Assembly (NCBI RefSeq): GCF_902806685.2
Contig: NC_048545.1
Location: 6,745,852 to 6,809,851, forward strand
DNA length: 64,000 nucleotides
Origin: Maniola hyperantus
Taxonomy: Eukaryota > Arthropoda > Insecta > Lepidoptera > Nymphalidae
Direction of reading: 5' to 3'
In this document: piece after piece, positions 31,042-41,800 of the stretch
Position numbering within the stretch: the stretch's first letter is position 1
How the letters are laid out: each line of letters opens with the position of its first letter
Program-made: the position numbers and the translations under genes
The notes under the pieces: generated by a model
What the model was told of the DNA's origin: nothing
Databases searched by the model: none
What the model saw: only the letters and a program-made list of their open reading frames with translations

Positions 31042-34000
31042 TTAGTCAAAAATGTAACTGTAATTACCAGGCACAGGCACATCCAACTTAACGTTTTCAA
31101 TGTTATAGAGACCTGCTCCAGAAGCTATTTTATGTACAGGGAAGTCTGTACTAGATCCAGGATCAACTGAGCCCGTATCAACGCCTATACCTACAACGTT
31201 CTTGTATGACGATGTAATCCATTCCGCCACTTCCGCACTTAAGCCTGGAACATTAAAAACATTATAATCAACAAATAGCCGGCTCAGAATCGCAAAGATT
31301 CTATCTGTGTTTCTTTTATAAGAATAATCAGTATAAGCATGCTGAAACAAAATTAATAAATAAAATCCTCGGCATCTATGCAAATTAACCACATAAAACG
31401 ATTTTTGCGACGCCGCGCGTCGCATGGTGGGAGCAAACGACATCCGCAGGCCTGACTCCTGAGTTACTAACGCGAGCTTGAAGAGGCACTATAAATAGCG
31501 ACCTCTGAATTCGTGAATTTACCAGCTGGTTAACGGTTTTAAGTTCCGCCAAATTAGTTCTGTTTCAAAACACCTCGGTCTTCCCCAGTTAAGATGCAGG
31601 CACACGTCTTATGGCTATGGGATTGTGTCGAGAGTCGAGACAAAATATCAGTCATTACATTTTACAATTTAAAATTAAGATTTGTGTACAGTGCGCACAC
31701 TTCATTTGAGGCGAACGCGAACGTGGCGCAAGATTGCGTTGCAAGTTGCAACACTGCAGCCTGCAGAGTCTATGGTCTCTGAATCTTTTCTTACCTGGGA
31801 AATGGAACGTGCCATTTGGTTGCACTCCTAAATATTTATTTCTATCGTAAAAGAACTTGCTCCATCCAAACTTAAATATGATAACGCAAGGTTTTCCCAA
31901 ATTGTCGTTCAGCATGTAATCTAAATGATACTTTTGCAGTACAAAGCTCGGGTCATCATTTACTCTAGAACTGATGTCCACTATTATAACTGAAAAAGAA
32001 AGATATGAGTGTTGTATAAGAGCGGAAAGCGCAGCGTTGGAAAACCCTCCCATATGTGGACAGACGACGTAGGGAGCCGCTGCAGACTATGAAAGTCCTA
32101 CAAGAGTCCAGTATAATAAGTATATGGACGCGTCTATATCGGTTGATAATAATGAGTTGTACAATAACGTCCGTGCTTTTTTTCTTGTTACAATTCAGCC
32201 CTTGCCTGTGATCTCACCTGGTGGTAAGCCGAAGCCTCCCACCAGACCCAGACCAGAGACAATTTGAAAACTATAAATTTAAAAATTGCCCTGCCAGAAA
32301 TCGAACCCGGGACCCTCCGCTTATAAGACCAAGAAAAAATTCCCACGGGACTTTTAAAAACCGCAATCCACGCGAGCGAAGCCACGGGCATCGGCTAGCT
32401 TTCGTTCGTTACCTATAGCCTACGACAGGTTGAGATAGCAATCGGGGTATGAGGCGGGGCACGCCCCGCACAGGCGCACGTCCTTCGCTCTTGCCCGCAC
32501 CGGGTCAGCGCGGGTGCTGTGCGGGGCGTTCCCTCCCCGATTGCCATCTCGACCTGTCGCGTACTATAGGTATGCGTTCGCGCAAGGTTCTCGGTCTAAT
32601 ATTTTGTATAGGTATTTAGTCGTCGACACTTAGGCCAAGGTTTATAATATCAACGTAGGTAGGGTACGTATCTAATGATGGCGCGCAACTCGCATTTTCA
32701 TGTCGGCTTCTTAAAATATGGTTCAGTGGGCTTCAGACAGATGAATTAGATATTTATTTGACATAGATAAGTTATCGGATCACTTAACGATAAGTAGGTA
32801 AGTACAATAAGACTTTGTACTTACCTACCGATCGCCTATATTTTTTATCTGACGCAGGTTGTGACTGTAGTATACCAGTGCGCTAGTATAGTATTATGTA
32901 CCTATATGCATATTCTTATAGAATGTGCATATACGCAACTAGTTTATGCTCGCGACTTCCTCCGCGTGGACTACACAAATTTCAAACACCTAACTATTTC
33001 CCCCCCTTAGGGGTTGAATTTTCAAAAATCCTTTATTAGCAGATGATCGTCATAATAGCTATCTGCATGCCAAATTTCAGCCCGATTCGTCTAGTAGTTT
33101 GAGCTATGCGTTGATAGATCAGTCAGTCAGTCACCTTTTCGTTTTTATATTTAGACTAGGTGATACCCGCGACTACGTCCGCGTGAGTTTTGATTTTTAA
33201 AATTCCCGTGGAAACTCTTTTATTTTCCGGGATAAAAAGTAGCCTATGTACTACTAAGTACCCCGGGATGCGAGCTATCTCTGTACCAAATTTCGTCAAA
33301 ATCGGTTAAACGGATAGGCCGTGAAAAGCTAGCAGACAGACAGACAGACACACTTTCGCATTTATAATATTAGTATGGATTACTTACGGGGCACGATAAG
33401 TTTATCCAACGGTATATTTCCTACACGTAAGCCGTTGACTTGGAAGTGATAAGGCGCGTCTAGATGAGTACCACCATGTTCGCCTGCAGCGAAATTATTT
33501 GCCGCATACCTGCCAAATGATACATTTTTAGGATTCTGTTATCTGTAATAAATAACTTTTACATTTTGGTCAAAACCGTCTGACCGTCTGATCACTGTGG
33601 TCGCAGTGGCTCAGCCAGCCTCAATAGCTCAAACGGTAAAGGAGTGGACTGAAAACCAAAAGGTCGACAGATCAAAGCCCGCCCGTTGCACTATAATTGT
33701 CGTACCTACTCCTAGCACAAGCCTGACGCTTAGTTGGAGAGGAAAGAGGAATATTAGTCATTTAACATGGCTAATATTCTAAAAAAAGTACCTACTTATG
33801 TTTTCTTTTTGTAAGTAGGTAGTTGACAACGCACGACCACGGCATTTTATTTTATTTTTATTTTTATTTCAATTAAATAATTATTATAACGTCATTTATA
33901 CGGCGATAGCACTAATCATCTGACTTGTTTCTTAATTTTTAGTTTATTTTATTTTTGCCTAGTTGGGTCAGTTGGGTTACAGATTTTTAAACTTTTTCTT

Positions 34001-34328
34001 TTAATACAAACCTACATAATACATACATACATATATACATACATACATACATAGACTGCTAAAATCATAACCCTTCCTTTTGGCTTTGCCGAGTCGGGTA
34101 AAAATACGCTTACCAAGAACCATCGCTGCCAAATCCCTCATTCTTTTTTGTAAATGAGAACTGATCCATATTAGGCCAATATATTGTATTTTTATCAAAC
34201 GGAAACGTGAGATCAATAAATTCATATACTCCGTTAAAAAATACATCATTCAGAGTTGGATTACAGCCATTTACATTAATGAAATAATTGATAGCACAAG
34301 TTAACAGAGTAATGATATAACTTGCCAT
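31042..34328 (-). CDS. cyclase-family (kynurenine formamidase-like) metallohydrolase
   Basis: Exons on the minus strand: 34328-34114, 33509-33388, 31989-31795, 31244-31042, giving 244 residues. A hydrophobic N-terminus suggests a signal peptide. Then come the family start FIDLTFPFDKNTIYWP, the metal-binding motif EHGGTHLDAP in exon 2, and LHFPG-like FHFPGLSAEVAEW with GIGVDTGSVD in the last exons. Known family: cyclases act on N-formylkynurenine-type amides and bind a divalent metal through the HxGTHxDxP residues. The usual C-terminal PMKI..G(S/T)G segment is not found. The frame stops (TAA at 31042-31044) right after VPVPGNYSYIFD, so the end may be truncated or a further exon missed. It converges on qin and diverges from wda. 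Confidence 0.82.
32195..32398. mobile_element. SINE fragment (minus) fused to a Helitron 3' end (plus)
   Basis: 32195-32330 is the reversed head of the 23866-type SINE (CCTGCCAGAAATCGAACCCG). From 32333 the DNA changes to TTCCCACGGGACTTTTAAAA and ends CGGGCATCGGCTAG at 32398, a family B Helitron terminus. Confidence 0.6.
32412..32570. mobile_element. GC-rich MITE, copy 1
   Basis: Inverted ends of about 35 bp: CCTATAGCCTACGACAGGTT with GAGATAGCAATCGGGG on the left, and CCCCGATTGCCATCTCGACC then TGTCGCGTACTATAGG on the right. The centre is GCGGGGC-rich. A second copy lies at 34605-34779. Confidence 0.85.
32939..33155 (-). mobile_element. family A Helitron, nearly full length
   Basis: On the minus strand it begins TCTAAATATAAAAACG and ends in CTAG (plus-strand 32939-32942). 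It directly abuts the family B copy at 33156. Confidence 0.77.
33156..33377 (-). mobile_element. family B Helitron next to cyclase exon 2
   Basis: The minus-strand reading starts TCCATACTAATATTATAAAT and reaches the GCGGACGTAGTCGCGGGTAT hairpin end. Its 5' end stands directly at the donor side of cyclase exon 2 (33388-33509). Confidence 0.77.
33617..33783 (+). mobile_element. tRNA-derived SINE
   Basis: CCTCAATAGCTCAAACGGTA and GGTCGACAGATCAAAGCCCG resemble tRNA A and B boxes. The body CCTAGCACAAGCCTGACGCT and the end TAACATGGCTAATATTCT are common to lepidopteran SINEs. It lies in a cyclase intron. Confidence 0.75.
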
Positions 34329-34604
34329 GTCTACTACGAAATGACAACTGAAGATGAACTACGAACCACACGCTACGAACACTAGGTACTTAACTAAAAA
34401 TTGGTCAAGTACGATTCGGACTCGCGCATCGAGGGTTCCGTCCTACAGAAGAAGTAAAATGGTAAGAATCACTCACGAAGCTGGTTGCTTAGGTGTGTAG
34501 TTGTGTACCTACCATACCAAGAAAAAACACTTTATTTTTTATTTTTATGGCGTCCATTTTCAAATTATTATTTGCTGTTATAACGGCAATACAAATACAA
34601 ATAT

Positions 34605-34779
34605 CTATAGTCCACGACAGGTCAAGATGGCAATCGGGATATGAGGCGGGGGGACGCCCCGCACACACGCAAGTCACCCTCGCTTGCCTGCACCGGGTTA
34701 GCGCGGGGGCTGTGCGGGTGTGCCTGTGCGGGGCGTTTTTTCCTCGATTGCCATCTCGACCTGTCGCGTAACTACTATA
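34605..34779. mobile_element. GC-rich MITE, copy 2
   Basis: It has the same ends (CTATAGTCCACGACAGGTCA and CGACCTGTCGCGTAACTACT) and the same GC-rich centre as 32412-32570. It lies upstream of the cyclase start, in the region shared with wda. Confidence 0.85.
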
Positions 34780-34811
34780 CATATTCTGTAAACATTTTCA
34801 ACTCTACCTAT

Positions 34812-35003
34812 AACTTTCGGCCTTCGGTACGATAACAGCGGAGGCTTAGTAATTGGGTCCCGTTTAGCAACCTTCGGGCCTAACTTCGTTACGATAACAA
34901 CGGAGGCTTAGTAATTGGGTCCCATTTAGCACCCTTCGGGCCTTCGGTACGATAACAGCGGAGGTTTAGTAATTGGGTCGCGTTTGGCACCCTTCGGTAC
35001 GGA
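34812..35003. repeat. three about 60-bp tandem repeats
   Basis: The unit TTCGGTACGATAACAGCGGA then GGCTTAGTAATTGGGTCCCG recurs with GATAAC at 34831, 34893 and 34951 (steps of 62 and 58 bp). Copies differ at several bases. Confidence 0.88.
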
Positions 35004-35225
35004 ACTTCTTGGCAGTTATAAAATATGCGTGGGTTTGTCTACTATGTAATATAGGATATAGGTATCATATATAGGTGACATATGACTATGTTTAATAGGT
35101 CAATTGAGGTCACTGAGAATAGAATGGATAGGTCGTTCGGCTCAGTCAGTAGTTTAAGAGTTTATCTAAGGAGTAAACAAATCTTTCTTCTTTGTAATAT
35201 TAAGTCGGTACCTAAGTATTAGATA

Positions 35226-35445
35226 CTAGCTGGTGCCCGCGATTTCATTCGCGTGGATTTAGGTTTTTAAAAATTCTGTGGGAATCTCAATCTTCTTTCA
35301 ATTTTCCGGCATAAAAAGTATGTCCTTCCCCGGGATGCAAGCTATCTCTGTACTTAATTCGTCAAAATCGGTTGAACCATTGGGCCGTGAAAAGCTGCAG
35401 ACAGAGACAGACAGACACACTTTCACATTTATAATATAGTATTAG
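35226..35445 (-). mobile_element. family B Helitron
   Basis: It has CTAG at its minus-strand 3' end, the GCGAATGAAATCGCGGGCAC hairpin, the CATCCCGGGGAAGG block and the CAGACAGACACACTTTCAC head. Confidence 0.75.
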
Positions 35446-35806
35446 ATATACCTAGGTAAGAATTTATAATTTCTCGTGAAAATAAAGCAAATGCAAGCTG
35501 CTGAAAGCTGTTGGCAGCAAGCCTCTTTGTCTGTGGTTTAAAGGGCTAGAACCTAGAGCCGTAAAGCCAATAAAAAAACAAGTTTGCAAAATTGACTTTG
35601 ATGGATGAGTAGGTACTTTTGTTGATGTCATCGTGGATCACGATGTCATGTCATTTTGAAAACTTTGTTGTTGTTGACTGTCGTTGTTATAGAAAGATTA
35701 GTCGATTACGATTTATTTACTTAATCTAAATTATAACTAAATGAATAGAAATTCAAAGTGACTGCAAGTGAATTAAAATTTTTAATAAGTAATTTTATTT
35801 ATATCA

Positions 35807-38800
35807 ATGAAAAGAACCCGAAACGATGCAGTCAAAGCTGCTGTTACTTCCTACTTAGAAAGGAGAAATTACCCAGTTAGTTTGATTTACAAAACATTAT
35901 AGCAGAGCGAGCGGCATTATTCGACTTTAAATACCTACTTATGATTTTCATTGCAGGATATTGATTTCTTTAATAACACTACTACAAGTCGTAGTGCTGA
36001 AGAAATGGCTGTTGCGACCATTGTACAGTACGAGTCTAGTCGTGCTAATTCGATATTGTTTTCTTGTATCAACAACGATCCAGGACATTATGATGTTCAA
36101 TATACAAGGTTCTAGTTATTTTTCTTTTTCTTTTGTGCAACGAACAGATTTTCAAAAACTACAGGTTCATGAACCAAGCTAAGGATAAATTACCCTGCCA
36201 AGTGCCAACATTTAATTTTTCCCAGACTTAAGAAATCTTCTTCTAAAAGTCTTGTTTTATCTCTAACTTTGAGCAAAGCCAACGTACATTAAAGATCTCA
36301 ACCCTAGACTAGGTTTTTGTTTGTACTAATTATGGGAGCAAATTTAGCTGTTATCAAGCAAATGCTTTGCCCTAAAAGCTGGACATCTTTTTAAGATTTA
36401 TATTTTAATAGTCAAATATAAGTACTTTTTTTAAAGCCAGCTACTAGTTTTGAAGCTAGAATTACCATTATGATGGAAATAAATTTTGGTAAGTAATTTA
36501 ACAATTTATTAAGGAAATGGATCAGCATTATCTGCATTACTTTACAGTACGCGGCGATAAGTAATATACATCGACCTTTAGAAGGAGATAGTAGATCTAC
36601 CTAACAGTTGATTCTTTTTCAGGCAATTTTTTAAATTTTTCTCTCCGTAAGAACCATCCTCATACTTCAAGGAATATTATAAAAAAAGAATTAGCAAAAT
36701 CGGTTCAGCTGTTCTCGAGATTTGCGATCAGCAACACATTCAGCGATTCATTTTTATACATAGAGATTAGAAGATTAGATGATCCCAGCGACTTTGATTT
36801 TTCAAGATAAAGTAGTCTATATCCATCACCAGGATATAAGCTAAATCTGCACCAAACTTTGTCAACATCTGGGTTGTGAAAATAAAGCGGACAGCGGAAT
36901 GTTATACATATTGTGTGAAAGAGGTGTGTACCCCTTTCACATATTTATAATATAAGTTAGTATGGATTGGTATCATAACTCTTGAGGGTATTTTACATAA
37001 TTAAACTAAAATATCAATGATTCTTTCAATAATTCATTTTGATTATATTAATTTCAGGCTTGTAAGTTTTATAAAGGAAATCAAACTAGAGAAAGTTAAG
37101 AGTGAATTGCTAGGGTTACTAACCCCACTACTATGTCACATGTACCTCGAGATGTTGCGAGGAGGACATGGCGGGGCTGCACAAATGTTTCTTAAAAGGC
37201 ATTCTGCAACACTACCCCAGAAGGATTTGTCCTACCATCAACCTATCGATGGCAACCTACCATCAGCTTTATATAGACCTAACAGCTTGGAGCAATTGTT
37301 TAACTCATTACAAAATGGCACAATAGATAATGAAACACCTGAAAAAGATTACATGAACCAGCTACTGGATGATATTGGCTCTGTTTATACTTTACAAGAA
37401 GTTGAATCCAGACCATCTATTGCAGCTTTCAGGTGAGAAAAAAGAAGAATATTATGTAAGTTTATAGATAACTATTTAGTGTTTAAGCTATTGTCAGTGA
37501 TATTCATTATTATATGGATGATGGCTAACTCATTTGTTTATCGGATTATGCCTGACTAGATTTATTAAATCAGCCTCTGCTCGCAATGTGGTTCTCAGGA
37601 GACCCTAACCCTGAAAAAGGACCCAATAGACTCAAAACTAGTTGGGCTTACTATAACAAACAAGTGAGTTAAGCCATCATACATACATATTTACAATGCA
37701 CATTCATATGATCAGTTCAACCATTCACCAGCCCAGTACTGAGCATGGGTCTCCTCTCAGAAAGAGAAGGGCTTAGGCCATAGTTCACCACACTAGCCAA
37801 GTGCGGATTGGCAGAATTCACACACCTTTGAGAACATTTGGAGGACCCCCAGGCATTCAAGTTTCCTCATGATGTTTTCTTTCATTGTTAAAGCAAGTGA
37901 TATTGCTTAAAATTCACACAACTGAAAAGTTAGAGGTGTGTGCCTAGGATCAGAGCCTGGACCCCTGAATAGGAGGCTGATGCCTTAACCACTAGGCTAG
38001 TATATTAGAAAAAAACCCGATATTTTGAAAAGCAAGAATTTATTTAACTAAAATAGTTAGTGTGTCTGTATGAGTACTTAGGGATCTTAAACAACCTATC
38101 CTATTTATTGAGAAATTGAAATACTGCTACTTTTTACAGGTCCTGCAAATATGATATCTATTTATCACAAGATGCCCTGAATATGCTGAAAGCGTATTTG
38201 GCTAAACATAGTCATGTCTTGCTCATCCAAGTCTTGCAGACATGGTTCCATATTGACATCAACAGTGACAGTAAGAAAAATTCAGTAAGTTAGCACATAT
38301 TTATAACTAGCTTATGCCCGCGACTTCGTCAGCGTGGACTACACCAAAGCCCTATTTTACCCCCTTAGGGGTTGAATTTTCAAAAATGCTTTCTTAGCGG
38401 ATGTCTACATCATATAATAGCTATCTGCATGCCAAATTTCAGCCCAATCTGTCCAGTAGTTTGAGCTGTGCGTTGATAGATCAGTCAGTCAGTCACCTTT
38501 TCGTTTTATATATTTAGATTACTTACGGGGCACGATAAGTTTATCCAACGGTATATTTCCTACACGTAAGCTGTTGACTTGGAAGTGAATATTGAGTACT
38601 TTATGTACTTGTGATTTACTTACTTTAGAAGAACAAATAGTTGTTTTCATAATATTATAACAATTTTGATGTTATTAGGAAGATGATGAAGAACATATTG
38701 AAGACCAAATGCATGCCAATGCAAATAATTGTGAAGATAAATTAAATGATAAGCATGGTAATTTTTTTTTTACTATGAACTTGTGAACTCGAAATATTGA

Positions 38801-41800
38801 AAACCAGCACTTTTTTTGTAGCATCTAAAAAATATTGTTATTTTAACGTTAAAAAGTAATGATAAAAATAACCTTGGCCATACATGATACATCCATTAAA
38901 GTTATCTAATCATGCAGTATTGTGGGAAAAACGGGAGCTGCCTTTCAGTGCATGTTAAAATGAATCGCTTTGTACATTTAAATATTAATTTTATAAAAAT
39001 ATTTTTATATTTTACTATTTGTTATTTCCTGTGCCTGTTATATCTACTGTGTCTATAAATTTCCCACAGATATTTTTTCAAAGTGCAATGGCCATGCAGA
39101 GTATCAGTCAGTTGACAAAGAACTAAGGGAACTTCAAGATGCTATCAAGGGAGTGAAAGAATCAGTATCACCACTCAAGTTGTACAAAATAGCAGCACCT
39201 GACAGTCAGTAAGTAAATGTAAAAAACCTTTTTTTCTTAGAAATTGAAATAAACCCTGGATCCAAAGAAAATTATTATTTATGAACTATATATAATATAT
39301 AAGCAAAAGCTGATTGACTGACTGACCTATCATCATCATCAGCCTGTGAAAGTCCACTGTTGAACATAGGCGTTACCTAAAGAGGGCCACCACACCCGCT
39401 GCTCAGCGTTCCTCATCCAGCCACTTCCCGCCAGCCTCTTTATATCGTCGGTCCATCGTACTGGAGGGCGTCCCATACTATGGCCTACGCTTGCTTATAT
39501 GCGGTCTCCACTCAAGGACTTTCCTTCTGCAATGGCCATCGCCTCTACGACGGGCATGACCTGCCCACTACCACTTCAGCCTGCTAATAGTTTGGGCTAT
39601 GTGAGTGACCTTGGTTCCCTGCAGATCTCTCTCTTTTCGGATCTTATCCCTCGGGGAAACTCCTAACATAGCCCTCTCCATAGTTCACTGAGCAACTTTG
39701 AATTTGTTGTTTGTCAGTGTCCACGTTTCAGCATCATAGGTGAGGACGGCAAGGATATATCAACGCACAGCTCAAACTCCTAGACGGATCGGGCTGAAAT
39801 TTGGCATGCAGATAGCTATCATAGTGTAGACATCTGCTAAGAAAGGATTAAAGTACTACTGCTAAGGGGGTAAAATACGGGTTTGAAATTTGTGTAGTCC
39901 ACGCGGACGAAGTCACGAGAATAAGCTAGTTGTACCTATAAGTACTGATTTTTAAAAACATTTCAGTCTAGTATGTGCCAAAACGGATTTATACTGCAAT
40001 GTTTTGTGTGGAGGATTTGATAATTCTGAAATAAGACTGTGGGACATTGGACAGAGCTATGTGAAGAGGAAGGTCAATAGAAACATTTCGGAAATAGAGC
40101 TAGCCTGCTGCATACCGCCTGAGCCAGAAACTCCATTGGAAAATGTTTTGTACGTAATGAAGTGTGAAATAAAATTGTAATATTTAATTGTAGTTATCTT
40201 CCTTTTCTTAAGGTAGACTTTAATGCCAACCATTAGCTAGTTATAAATAAACACCACTATGAGTCTTACAACGTTTAAATACTAAAAATTCGTAACAGTT
40301 TTAATATCACATACTTTATTTGTTCACAGTCAAGTGGGATCAGGTTTAGCCCTGCGCGGTCACTCGGGCCCCGTACAGGCCGTCAGTATCCTGTCGCGTG
40401 AGGAGTTAGTGTTGTCTGCGTCACATGATAACACGATGCGAGCGTGGAGGCTTGCCGACTATTCCTGCGCCTCAATATACAGGTATAGTCAAGCATGATC
40501 AAAGTTATAACCCTGCGGGTCACTCAGGCCCCGTACAGGCCGTCAGTATCCTGTCGCGTGAGGAGTTAGTGTTGTCTGCGTCACATGATAACACGATGCG
40601 AGCGTGGAGGCTTGCCGACTATTCCTGCGCCTCAATATACAGGTATAGTCAAGCATGATCAAAGTTATAACCCTGCGGGTCACTCAGGCCCCGTACAGGC
40701 CGTCAGTATCCTGTCGCGTGAGGAGTTAAGTGTTGTCTGCTTCACATGATAGCACGATGTCAGCGTGGAGGCTTGCCGCCTATTCCTGCGCCTCAATTAT
40801 ACAGGTACAGTCAAGCATGATCAAGGTTAGCCCTGCATGGTCACTCGGGCCTCTACAGATCGTTAATTTCTTGTCGAGAGATTCGTTCTATCTATGTATT
40901 CTATTTTAAATAAATTTCTTCGATGTTTAACAACTTTGTATGTTTTAGTTCACTTAACTGGTTTCGATATTGATGCTGGTAATACTACCAGCATCGATAT
41001 GGACCAGTCATTTAAATATTTTCTTGCTCGGTTTAATGTTGCCCAATACTTATATTTTCAGGGGTCACAACTACCCAATCTGGTGCATGGATGTATCAAA
41101 GAACGGTTTGTTCGTAGTGACGGGATCTCACGACCGAACAGCGAAACTGTGGTCACTAGACAGAACATTCCCAGTGCGAGTTTTCGTTGGGCATACATCT
41201 GATGTTATTGTAAGTATTTTTGCATTATCATTATATGCTTTTAACCTTATATCAACGTAAACTAGACCTTGTACCTCAAGAAGCCATATTGCTATGTATT
41301 ACATAAATAAATAAATGTTTCATTAATTCAGGTTAAGTGCACCCATATTGTTACAAAAGGTAAAAATAGTAGTTTATGAAACGGTTGCATAATAACTGAT
41401 ATTAAAACTGAGTGTGGGTTTAAAAAACGAGCCGCCAGGCGAAATTTTTTAATAGTATCACACCAGTGTTTTAATTCTTAATTATGTAGAGTTTCATACA
41501 CTACTTTATCTAACTAAACTCGTATTATCTTAAAATCCTAAATCTTAAAATCTTGCTACTTAACATAACATCATTTTGTTATAACTCATAAACTTAGTAA
41601 ATATTGCGGGAAAAAAAGATTGAACTTAAATTCTTCACAGTATTTGTAGGAATAGGAGAACTGGCTTCACTAAAACTGAAACTGGCGACATCTGGCAACT
41701 ACTACTATTATTTTAAAGATGTATGTGAATAAAATAAGCCAATATGTGACACATTTTGATTTCATAATCAAGATTTTAAGATATGAGAGTAGATAAAAAA

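Larger units (their letters stand above)
34329..35806. other. divergent spacer between cyclase and wda
   Basis: It holds a GGTTCCGTA fragment (34396-34450), the MITE at 34605-34779, three tandem repeats (34812-35003), a Helitron (35226-35445) and about 360 bp of AT-rich DNA upstream of wda. Promoters of both genes must lie here, but no core motif is clear. Confidence 0.6.
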
